Positions 1-5,283 are shown, counted from the first letter of the stretch. The stretch: 8,795 nucleotides of DNA from Anaerolineae bacterium CG2_30_64_16 (GCA_001871755.1 MNXL01000332.1:1-8795); one strand, 5' to 3'. Notes: a model not told the origin generated them from the sequence alone. Made by a program: numbers and translations.

Positions 1-36
1 TCCGCGGATGCGCCTGGCGCGGTGGTTACTGTTACG

Positions 37-1143
37 TTACTTGCCCAGGGCCTTCAGCCAGTTCTGCCTGGCCGCATCCAGCGCGGTCGTGCTGGATGGG
101 AAGTAACCGACCTTCTGGATCTCTTCGTTGACAGTGGTCAAGTAGAAGTTGATGAACGCGGCGACCTGCGGCTTCTCGGTCATGATCTTGGCCGTCGAGT
201 AGATGAAGATCGGCCGGGCCAGCGGGTATTTGCCTTCATCCACGGTCTGCGTGCTGGGCGCCACGCCCTTGACTGACAGAACCGCCAGCTTGGCCTGGTT
301 CTCCTGGAAGTAGGCATAGCCGAAGTAACCGATGGCGTAGGGGCTGCCCTCGACACCCTGCACCAGCACGTTATCATCCTCGCTCAGTTGCAGGTTCTTG
401 GCCTTGAGCAGCGCATCCTTGGCCTTCTCCTTGAAGGCCGGCGTCATCACGGCTTCGATGAAATAGTCGAAGGTGCCGCTATCGGTGCCGGGGCTGAAGC
501 GCAGGATGTTCTCCTTCGGCCAGGCCGGGTTCACGTCCGACCACTTTTCGGTGGTGTTGGCGAAGATCTTCGCCAGATCCTCCAGGGTGACGTCCTTCAA
601 GAAGGTGTTGTTCTTGCTGACCACCACCGCCAACGCGTCGGTGCCGACGCGGAACTCGACCGGCTCGCGGCCGATGCCCTTGCATGAATCCACCTCAGAC
701 GACTTGATCGGCCGGCTGGCGTTGGAGATATCGGTCTCACCGGCCTTGCAAAAGCGTTCGAAGCCGGCGCCCGTGCCGATGCTGTCAATGGTGATGTTAC
801 CCTTGTAGCCTTCATCGCGGAACCGCTCGGCGATGCGCTCGCTCAACGGGAACACCGTCGAGCTGCCCGCGGTGCGAATGTCACCCTTCACCTGCAACGG
901 GTTGACCTCGGGCAGCTTGCTGCCCGCAGCCGCGGCCGGCCTGGCCTCAGTCGGCTTCGGCGCGACAGGGGGTTCGGGCGCCTTGGTCGACGCGGTGGTC
1001 GGCTGCGAGGCCTTCGTCGGTTCAGTCATCTTGGTCGGCTGTGCCGCTTGGGGGGCCGGCGCCGGTGTAGGCGTCGCGGCAGGTGCACAGGCCGCCACGA
1101 GCACGACGATGGCTAACAGGACGATCAATAACTGGGAACGCAT
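37..1143 (-). CDS. pstS: Phosphate ABC transporter substrate-binding lipoprotein PstS
   Basis: The 368-residue protein captures phosphate outside the membrane and hands it to the PstCAB importer. It begins with a lipoprotein signal: a short basic start, a Leu/Ile/Val core, and lipobox LVAAC with Cys19 as the lipid-anchored residue. Residues about 20-75 are a low-complexity Pro/Thr/Ala linker, as usual for a tethered binding protein. The PBP-like domain follows, with the phosphate-contact motif AGSSTVFPLS near residue 92, then GTGAGFERFCKAGETDISNASR, and SPGTDSGTF near 220. The length is normal for a PstS with a linker. The ATG at 1143 has a good Shine-Dalgarno (GAGGAGA on the minus strand). 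The stop is TAA at 37-39, so pstC/A/B, if linked, lie beyond the window start. A Pho-box-like array sits upstream. Function is confident from family motifs; regulation is inferred. Confidence 0.95.
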   Translation of the reverse strand: MRSQLLIVLLAIVVLVAACAPAATPTPAPAPQAAQPTKMTEPTKASQPTTASTKAPEPPVAPKPTEARPAAAAGSKLPEVNPLQVKGDIRTAGSSTVFPLSERIAERFRDEGYKGNITIDSIGTGAGFERFCKAGETDISNASRPIKSSEVDSCKGIGREPVEFRVGTDALAVVVSKNNTFLKDVTLEDLAKIFANTTEKWSDVNPAWPKENILRFSPGTDSGTFDYFIEAVMTPAFKEKAKDALLKAKNLQLSEDDNVLVQGVEGSPYAIGYFGYAYFQENQAKLAVLSVKGVAPSTQTVDEGKYPLARPIFIYSTAKIMTEKPQVAAFINFYLTTVNEEIQKVGYFPSSTTALDAARQNWLKALGK

Positions 1144-1194
1144 GGGTTTTTTCTCCTCAGAAAGCTAGATCTGGTTCTTGTGTGAACCGACCCC

Positions 1195-1270
1195 AGTATC
1201 GCACTGCTACTTTAACAGCAGAATAAGGGTCAGTTAAGGAATCGCGAAGTCGCGGTTAACGTTTCTTTAC
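1195..1270 (-). promoter_or_regulatory. Candidate Pho box and -10 upstream of pstS
   Basis: On the plus strand, TTAA-like cores start at 1212 (ttaa), 1223 (ataa), 1234 (ttaa), 1256 (ttaa) and 1267 (ttac), all in exact 11-bp phase; the 1245 unit is weak (cgaa). Read on the minus strand they give CTTAAC-like direct repeats, the pattern bound by PhoB/PhoP-class response regulators. Exactly 11 bp beyond the last core towards pstS is GATACT (1195-1200), a plausible -10, with no normal -35, as expected for an activator-dependent promoter. The phasing is seen directly; phosphate-starvation control is inferred from it and from the pstS gene it precedes. Confidence 0.6.
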
Positions 1271-1276
1271 GATCCC

Positions 1277-1530
1277 TCATTTCCCCTCGATATGGGCGCC
1301 GTGTTCGGCCAGGCACTCGCGCAGGGCCGCATCGTCAGGCAGGGTCAGCACGCGCACGCGACCGGCGCGCCACAGGATTACATCGCACCTCACGGCCAGG
1401 CGCCATCGGGTCGGTCCGGCGCCTGCTTGCGACTCACGGGCGGATCAATCGTCCATCCTTCAGCCAGCGCGGCCTGGAGTTCGGCCATCGTGACGGCCAA
1501 CTGCGATTTGCTGTTTGATTTCTTCGGCAT
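1277..1530 (-). pseudogene. Small unknown protein gene split by one frameshift
   Basis: From ATG at 1530 the minus strand codes for 46 residues beginning MPKKSNSKSQLAVTMAELQ and containing GWTIDPPVSR, then meets TGA at 1390-1392. The neighbouring frame is open across this stop and carries a protein-like stretch, VILWRAGRVRVLTLPDD followed by AALRECLAEHGAHIEGK, to TGA at 1277-1279. The joined product would be about 84 residues, and the 254-nt span implies a single indel near 1390-1405. I do not recognise a named family. The GW-x-I-x-PP start and the VLWR...RVRVL...P end resemble one compact domain, which is why I read the two halves as one broken gene rather than two. A sequencing error at the shift is possible. 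A second TTAA array with a -10 lies upstream. Confidence 0.45.
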
Positions 1531-1597
1531 GGTACAAACCTTGCGGCGATCTGGCGTGGCATGCAGTGAACTGGTCGAGCCGCGTGCCTACCCTGCC

Positions 1598-1663
1598 AAG
1601 ATAACACGTGAGGGTTAAGCGGGGATTGTGCACTCGTTAAGACTGCGCGAGGAATCCGTTAAG
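1598..1663 (-). promoter_or_regulatory. Second TTAA array with -10, upstream of the small split gene
   Basis: GTTAAG occurs on the plus strand at 1614-1619, 1636-1641 and 1658-1663, which is CTTAAC on the minus strand. The cores are exactly 22 bp apart, twice the 11-bp period of the pstS array. After the last core, 11 bp towards 1530, comes TATCTT (1598-1603), a 4-of-6 match to a -10. The core-to-(-10) distance is identical to that in front of pstS. The repeats and spacing are seen directly; that the same response regulator binds both sites is an inference. Confidence 0.5.
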
Positions 1664-1753
1664 AAGCCATAATATGTCCGGCGCGACTCTGTCACTGCGA
1701 GCTGGCTCTCTGATATTTTGCGTATCCTCTCAATAGATAGGGGCATCGCCATC

Positions 1754-1788
1754 ACGTGCCTGGCACTTTTCGGAAGTGCCAGGCACGT
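1754..1788. repeat. Perfect 15-bp inverted repeat with 5-nt loop (REP-like)
   Basis: The arms acgtgcctggcactt (1754-1768) and aagtgccaggcacgt (1774-1788) are exact reverse complements around the loop ttcgg. No T-run follows on either strand (ttcgcccc on the right, gatgg on the left), so it is not a classical intrinsic terminator. A GC-rich, symmetrical intergenic hairpin of this size fits a repetitive extragenic palindrome. Whether it recurs in the genome cannot be seen from one copy. Confidence 0.75.
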
Positions 1789-1878
1789 TCGCCCCAGATT
1801 ATTGAGAAGATACTATTTTGCGAATTTCGCACCTTGTGATATGATTTATATAATAGTATGTTAATTCACGACCACCTG

Positions 1879-1907
1879 TTGACATTTGTCGCATTTTGCG
1901 CGATACT
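1879..1907 (+). promoter_or_regulatory. Sigma70-type promoter before the broken AsnC-like gene
   Basis: TTGACA (1879-1884, perfect -35), a 17-bp spacer, then GATACT (1902-1907, 4 of 6) lie 20 nt before the ATG at 1928. A short inverted repeat, GACA-tt-TGTC (1881-1890), overlaps the -35 and could have been an autoregulatory site. A second possible promoter lies just upstream: TTCGCA (1826-1831), 17 bp, TATAAT (1849-1854). Confidence 0.5.
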
Positions 1908-1927
1908 CCGCAGCGCCGAGGCGGACC

Positions 1928-2180
1928 ATGACTTACACCCCGGATGACACAGATCGCCGGATCATCGCGTTGCTGTAGAGCGATGGCCGGATGCCCAACG
2001 TCGAAATTGCCCGCGAGCTGGACGTAGCTGAGGGCACGGTACGCAAGCACCTGGAGCGACTGCTGGCAGGCGGGCTGATCCACGTGACGGCGGTGTCCCA
2101 TCCCGCGCTGCTCAGCGCCGCGACGCGCGTCTTCATCGGCGTCGAGGCGGACCTGCCGCTGATCGAGCACGTCGCCGCGC
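1928..2180 (+). pseudogene. Lrp/AsnC-family regulator N-terminal part, with in-frame TAG
   Basis: From ATG 1928 (GAGG at 1918-1921 as ribosome site) the frame reads MTYTPDDTDRRIIALL, then TAG (1976-1978), then SDGRMPNVEIARELDVAEG and TVRKHLERLLAGGLI. This is the DNA-binding winged helix of Lrp/AsnC regulators, which typically begins L-D-x-x-D-R-x-I-L-x-x-L-Q-x-D-G-R. The amber codon stands where Gln (CAG) or a similar residue is normal, so a C-to-T nonsense change is likely. The start of the ligand-sensing half (RVFIGVEADLPLIEHVAALA) follows, and homology stops abruptly near 2180. A restart at ATG 1991 would drop the first 21 residues. The gene is broken twice and almost certainly non-functional as a normal regulator. 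Confidence 0.7.
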
Positions 2181-2420
2181 TGGCTACAAACCAAGGCCGA
2201 CATCACCGGCAAGCCCGTCATGGCGATGGACGTGTCGGAGGCGCTTTGTTGTCTGGGCTGTGCCATGCTGGCCGGGATCGCTACGGGCGCCTACGCCTCG
2301 ACCCGGGAGGCCGTCGCGCGCACCGTCAAAGTGAACCACACCTACCAACCCGACCCGGCGGCGCACGCGCGCTACGCGGAGAAATTCACCATCTATGCCG
2401 ACCTATCCGACGTTGGCGCC
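2181..2420 (+). pseudogene. C-terminal fragment of an FGGY-family sugar kinase
   Basis: In a different frame from the preceding AsnC piece, 2181 onward reads WLQTKADITGKPVMAMDVSE, then ALCCLGCAMLAGIATGAYAS, TREAVARTVKV, and YQPDPAAHARYAEKFTIYADL. This matches the end of FGGY carbohydrate kinases (xylulokinase-like), where WLQ-x-KAD-x-x-GKPV is followed by the E-A-x-x-x-GxAxLA helix and the YxPDPxxHxxY tail. Only the last 80 or so residues remain; the ATP-binding and sugar-binding lobes are absent. The join at about 2180 falls inside gctggct without any spacer. The true stop is also lost: near 2420 the sequence becomes the end of the opposite-strand transposase fragment. It is a relic. Confidence 0.7.
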
Positions 2421-2421
2421 G

Positions 2422-2689
2422 TTGAATCATCGGCTGTAGGATGGCCCATTGCTTGGCCGCTTTCTGTGGGTCGGTCTTGTGCGGCATGGTCAGTTGTTGC
2501 GACCGGCCCCAGGCCAGCCTGGCCTGAGGCAGCGCCTGGTGGATGCTACTGACGCTGAGGTGTATCCGCAGCTTGTCTGTTCCGCGCTCTGGCGCTTGCG
2601 CCAGGGCCGCCAGAGTTATGCCGAAAGCCGCAACGCCAGCCAGGCTCGCCGCCACCTCAAGCGCTCTCCCTGGTACGATCAAGCCAACA
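2422..2689 (-). pseudogene. N-terminal fragment of a probable IS630-type transposase
   Basis: The minus frame reads from about 2689: VGLIVPGRALEVAASLAGVA, AFGITLAALAQAPERG, LRIHLSVSSIHQALPQARLA, WGRSQQLTMPHKTDPQKA, AKQWAILQPMIQ. The HLSVSSIHQAL segment looks like a recognition helix-turn-helix. The WGR...L..P.KTDP.KAAKQWAI stretch resembles the linker that precedes the DDE catalytic domain in IS630/Tc1-like transposases. The DDE domain is missing because the sequence ends at the sugar-kinase fragment near 2422, and at the other end it is spliced into the subtilase. No terminal inverted repeat or TA duplication is visible at either border. The family call rests on resemblance only and is moderate. 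Confidence 0.45.
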
Positions 2690-3458
2690 GCGCCACGCCC
2701 ACCTGGTTGCCCGTCCCGTCGTCGCCGACCATGGTACCCATGGTGTGCGTGCCGTGGCCGTTGTTGTCGCCCGGTCTCGTCGGATAGGTTCCGGTGGGAT
2801 CGTACCAGTTGAAGTCGTGGCTGCCGGTCGCCGCGCCGCGATACTTGCCGGCCAATGCTGGATGGGTGTAGTCCACGCCGGTGTCAACGTTCGCCACCAC
2901 GATCCCCGCGCCGTTGACGTCGAAATCGCGCCAAACCTGATCAGCGCGAATCTTCTGCACGCCCCACTCCACGCCCTGCGGCGCGATCGCCGGCGCTTCC
3001 GCGATCGACTCGGGAATCTGTACGACCGGTGCCAGCTCCAGGTAGGCCACGTCTGACCGCGCGGCCAGCGCGTCCACCATGCTCCGGCCGCCGGTGACAG
3101 CGACCGCGTTGACGATTCAGAAGGAGCGGAAGCTCGCCACCTGGCCGATCCGTTGGCGGCCGCGTAACTCGGCCAGCAGGCCGCGTTGTGTCTGCTGCGC
3201 TGTCTCTGTCAGTTTCTGGACGACGTATGCCCCGCGCGCCGTCCAGTCGGCGATGGCTTCCGCGCCACTGAGAGCCTGCCCTGAGCCTTCGGCCTTGAGG
3301 GCCTCAGCCCGAAGGCTTGTCGAAGGGTCGGCCTGTTCTCCCAGGTAGACGAAGAAGGTGGCCTGCCCATCGGGCGCGGCGTCGAGCGCGGCCAGCAAGG
3401 ACGGGTCTACCTTATCTTCCCACCCAAGAAGACACCGCTCCCGCCGTTTTTCCGACAC
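2690..3458 (-). pseudogene. S8 subtilisin-like serine protease, nonsense-mutated and truncated
   Basis: Reading leftwards from about 3408 is an I9-type propeptide (KVDPSLLAALDAAPDGQATF, FVYLGEQADPS, AIADWTARGAYVVQKL). The protease core follows, with the catalytic Asp in VVANVDTGVDYTHPAL and the catalytic His in NGHGTHTMGTMVGDDG. Both parts are in one frame, separated only by TGA at 3117-3119 in the context SFRSF-stop-IVNAVAVTGG. Subtilases of this type often have SFWIVNA here, so TGG-to-TGA is likely. After QVGVA (about 2690) the frame runs into transposase DNA and stops at 2679, so the oxyanion Asn and the GTSMA catalytic Ser are gone. At the other end no signal peptide precedes the propeptide; the only upstream start is GTG at 3458. 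A REP-like repeat sits in frame within the propeptide. The gene cannot encode an active protease. Confidence 0.85.
3270..3330. repeat. REP-like repeat, copy A, inside the subtilase propeptide
   Basis: The core gagagcctgccctgag (3270-3285) is followed by a hairpin, ccttcgg (3287-3293) pairing with ccgaagg near 3309-3315, and then ttgtcgaaggg. The same core recurs at 3649-3662 and 5948-5963. On the minus strand this copy is translated in frame as STSLRAEALKAEGSGQALS within the protease propeptide, extending it by about 20 residues. Confidence 0.7.
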
Positions 3459-3507
3459 GGGTTTGGTGGATTTGGGTGCGGTTCAAGGTTTTGCAGTGAA
3501 GGCGTCT

Positions 3508-3544
3508 GGATCGCGAAGCGCCATGAAGTGCACGAAGCGCGAAG
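3508..3544. repeat. cttcg-rich dispersed repeat, left copy of inverted pair
   Basis: The segment starting ggatcgcgaagcgccatgaa, read as its reverse complement, ends ...cttcgcgatcc. It closely resembles the segment at 3693-3736, which ends ...cttcgtgatcc. The two lie in inverted orientation about 150 bp apart with REP-like copy B between them. Confidence 0.5.
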
Positions 3545-3632
3545 CCGCGCAAGTTCGACACCAGCGTGCCCATCAACGCGTCATGATCGCCTGAGCCATG
3601 CGAAACTCCCGCCTGACACGCAGATCGGCACA

Positions 3633-3686
3633 CCCCTTCGACTTTGCTCAGAGCTTGCCCTGAACACAGTGAAGGGGCAGGCTCTG
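3633..3686. repeat. REP-like repeat, copy B
   Basis: Two nested stems are visible: ccccttc (3633-3639) with gaagggg (3671-3677), and cagagcttgccc (3649-3660) with gggcaggctctg (3675-3686), the latter with one G-T pair. The cagagcttgccctga core matches copies A and C. Confidence 0.7.
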
Positions 3687-3692
3687 GAGGCC

Positions 3693-3736
3693 CTTCGTAC
3701 TTCGCGATCTTCGCAGCCTTCGTGGCTTCGTGATCC
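3693..3736. repeat. cttcg-rich dispersed repeat, right copy of inverted pair
   Basis: The motif cttcg occurs several times within 44 bases (cttcgtacttcgcgatcttc, then cttcgtggcttcgtgatcc). It is the inverted, imperfect partner of 3508-3544. Confidence 0.5.
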
Positions 3737-3872
3737 TAACCTGGACAAGCCAGAGCCAACCAGGCAAATGCCATCAGAAAATTCTCGTCTGTCGTGCAAG
3801 GATTCAACTGGTTAGGCCCAAATACCCATGCCGGCGCAAAACTCTGTACCGCACCCGGCGGATTTCGATGGT

Positions 3873-3901
3873 TTGTGTTTGCTTTTCGAATGTGCTATAA
3901 T
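3873..3901 (+). promoter_or_regulatory. Promoter of the toxin-antitoxin-like module
   Basis: TTGTGT (3873-3878) as a weak -35, a 17-bp spacer, and a perfect TATAAT (3896-3901) carrying the extended -10 TGC directly before it (3893-3895). The start of transcription should fall near 3908, inside the TGTACA palindromes, leaving a leader of about 33 nt. Confidence 0.75.
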
Positions 3902-3903
3902 GC

Positions 3904-3924
3904 CATTGTACAATGAGATGTACA
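3904..3924 (+). promoter_or_regulatory. YefM-like operator: long and short TGTACA palindromes
   Basis: CATTGTACAATG (3904-3915) is a perfect 12-bp palindrome, and a second TGTACA (3919-3924) is a 6-bp palindrome. Their centres are 12 bp apart. From memory, the E. coli yefM-yoeB operator has the same design: adjacent long and short palindromes with TGTACA cores at about 12-bp centre spacing. Here the pair covers the predicted transcription start, as expected for repression by the antitoxin. The sequence is seen directly; binding is inferred. Confidence 0.7.
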
Positions 3925-3940
3925 GAGAAGAGGTGAGACA

Positions 3941-4522
3941 ATGATGGAACTCAGGTTGAGTGTGACCGAGGCGCGTAATCGGTTGCCAGTTCTGGTGGGC
4001 GAAGTGGCCGAAGGGAAGAACCAGGTCGTCATTACCACGCGCAATGAACCCAAAGCCGTCATCATCGGGTACGAGGCTTTCCAACGGCAGCAACGGCTGC
4101 GCGTGCAGGGGGCCTGGCGCGTCCTGACCGAGCTGGTGAGCGAGGCCCAGGCTTTGCTCCGAACCACCCAGGAAGGCTGCCGCGGCGAGGGCGAGCCTGA
4201 CTTATATCTTTTCCTGGTCAGCTTTGCAGACCTCTTGCGCGATATCTGGGAGGCTGGTGAGGAGGTCTCTCAGGCTCATGCTTCGATTGCCTCCGAATTG
4301 TTGGATGTCAACCGGATCTATCTGGCAGGGGACGACCGGCTGCGGCCAGAGCAGTTGGCGCCGCTGGCCCATGTGCTGACCTTGCTGACCCGCCGCGAGC
4401 TGACCATGGAGGACGCTGCGCAGGCCGATCGCTATCTGTTGAGCCACGGCATCAACGCCATGTTCCCCGTCCAAGGAGACCTGGTTGCGCTCTACGACGA
4501 ACAGGAACCAGAGCCAGCATGA
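3941..4522 (+). CDS. Phd/YefM-type antitoxin with long unknown C-terminal extension
   Basis: The protein has 193 residues. Residues about 3-55 (ELRLSVTEARNRLPVLVGEV, then KNQVVITTRNEPKAVIIGYEAF) are a clear Phd/YefM fold: the S-x-x-E-A-R-x-x-L start, the strand with I-T-x-R-N-x-P-K-A-V-I, and the Y-x-x-F end. Such antitoxins repress their own promoter through this domain and block their toxin with a short C-terminal tail. Here about 140 further residues follow, mostly helical and acidic, with no family I recognise; this is roughly twice the usual length. ATG codons at 3941 and 3944 are both served by AAGAGGTG (3929-3936), and either may be used. The stop overlaps the next start as ATGA, implying translational coupling. 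The operator in front strengthens the YefM-like reading. The role of the extension (toxin capture, or a second sensor) is unknown. Confidence 0.85.
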   Translation: MMELRLSVTEARNRLPVLVGEVAEGKNQVVITTRNEPKAVIIGYEAFQRQQRLRVQGAWRVLTELVSEAQALLRTTQEGCRGEGEPDLYLFLVSFADLLRDIWEAGEEVSQAHASIASELLDVNRIYLAGDDRLRPEQLAPLAHVLTLLTRRELTMEDAAQADRYLLSHGINAMFPVQGDLVALYDEQEPEPA

Positions 4523-5283
4523 GCGCATCTACGCGCATCTTCCTGGATACCACCGTGCAGATCGAGCGAGTCACCGCCACCCGGGCGTGTCAGGAGGAAA
4601 TCGTTCGCGCCTTGGTCGGGGCACAGGTGATCACGTCCACCTACGTGTTGGGCGAGTATCTGAGGACGCTGGTACAGGATGCCCTGGTGCTGTACAACCT
4701 GGTGTTACAGACAGAGCAGCCCCATGATGTCGAGACCCGGATCGCTCAACTACTGAACAAAAAGTCGGCCAGCCGATGTCTGCTTCTGTGGGCCTCGCTG
4801 CACCGGGCGGGGGTCTACGAGCCGGCCAATCTTCTGCGTACCCTGCGTGTCTACATCGAGTACGGCCTGATCAACCGGTTCATGGTCGGCATAGACGAGT
4901 TGCTGGACGCCACAGCCTGTGGCCTGGCGCGGGAGCATCCCGCGCCGCAAGGAGAAACCTACCGACTGCGCACGCAATGTACCCGGCTCGTCAAAGAGTG
5001 TGATCTTGCAGAACGGTTGGCTGAGCACCGGCCTCACCTGCGTACACTGGCGGACGGTTTGAAGGATCATCCCGATGCCGCCCTGGCCCGAACCGGAGTC
5101 TTCTGCGCGCGCCTTTTGGAAGATCCCGATGTGGCACGCGGTCGTAACTGCACCTGGTATCTGGGTGACCTGGTCATTGCCCTGGAATTGCCCTCCGACG
5201 CCGCGCTCTACACTACGAATCGTCGCCATTTCGAGCCCCTTTGCAGCTTGTTGGGCAGACAGATCTACACACCTCAGACCTGA
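4519..5283 (+). CDS. Probable PIN-like nuclease toxin with large central insertion
   Basis: The protein has 254 residues. The start, RIFLDTTVQIERV (Asp10), resembles the first strand of PIN RNases (FLDTNVLI). VITSTYVLGEYLRTL places an acidic Glu46 where PIN proteins keep their second metal ligand. Near the end, YLGDLVIALELPSDAALYTT followed by NRRHFEPL (Asp217, T-N-x-x-x-F) matches the closing PIN pattern D-x-x-I-A-x-A...L-x-T-x-D-x-x-F. The usual VapC is 120-150 residues. Here residues about 60-205 form a helix-rich, Arg/Leu-rich insertion that I do not recognise. The position just after a Phd/YefM-type antitoxin with a 4-nt overlap supports a toxin role. The last position is N-R-R-H rather than the common D-x-D, so activity could differ. 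The PIN call is a motif-level inference; the toxin call rests on context. Confidence 0.65.
   Translation: MSASTRIFLDTTVQIERVTATRACQEEIVRALVGAQVITSTYVLGEYLRTLVQDALVLYNLVLQTEQPHDVETRIAQLLNKKSASRCLLLWASLHRAGVYEPANLLRTLRVYIEYGLINRFMVGIDELLDATACGLAREHPAPQGETYRLRTQCTRLVKECDLAERLAEHRPHLRTLADGLKDHPDAALARTGVFCARLLEDPDVARGRNCTWYLGDLVIALELPSDAALYTTNRRHFEPLCSLLGRQIYTPQT

Larger units (their letters stand above)
1531..1927. other. Gene-free stretch: TTAA array, hairpin, AT-rich promoter zone
   Basis: No convincing gene was found here on either strand. From 1531 to 1663 it holds the 5' region of the small minus-strand gene with its TTAA array. From 1664 to 1753 I see nothing recognisable. At 1754-1788 there is a perfect hairpin. 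From about 1799 to 1900 the DNA turns distinctly AT-rich (including ttatataatag), unlike the GC-rich neighbours, and holds promoter-like elements pointing right. Confidence 0.6.
3459..3872. other. Gene-free, repeat-rich intergenic stretch
   Basis: No supportable gene was found on either strand; the open frames are short and show no family resemblance. The stretch is built largely from dispersed-repeat material: a cttcg-rich inverted pair (3508-3544 and 3693-3736) flanking REP-like copy B (3633-3686). From 3737 to 3872 I see no recognisable structure except a weak CCTAACC/GGTTAGG pair. The antitoxin promoter begins at 3873. Confidence 0.65.

Noticed and set aside
833..1618. Plus-strand open frames over pstS and the small split gene (833-1168, 1292-1618)
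   Set aside because: The minus strand carries the recognisable proteins and the promoters; the plus frames have no ribosome site or family resemblance.
1928..3458. Recoding (amber suppression or TGA as Trp) to keep the AsnC-like and subtilase genes alive
   Set aside because: Both genes also have truncations that remove essential parts, and TGA ends several intact genes here (korA's neighbours, toxin, antitoxin).
3412..3633. Minus-strand open frame upstream of the subtilase
   Set aside because: It runs through repeat DNA and overlaps the protease relic out of frame; it shows no protein-like pattern.
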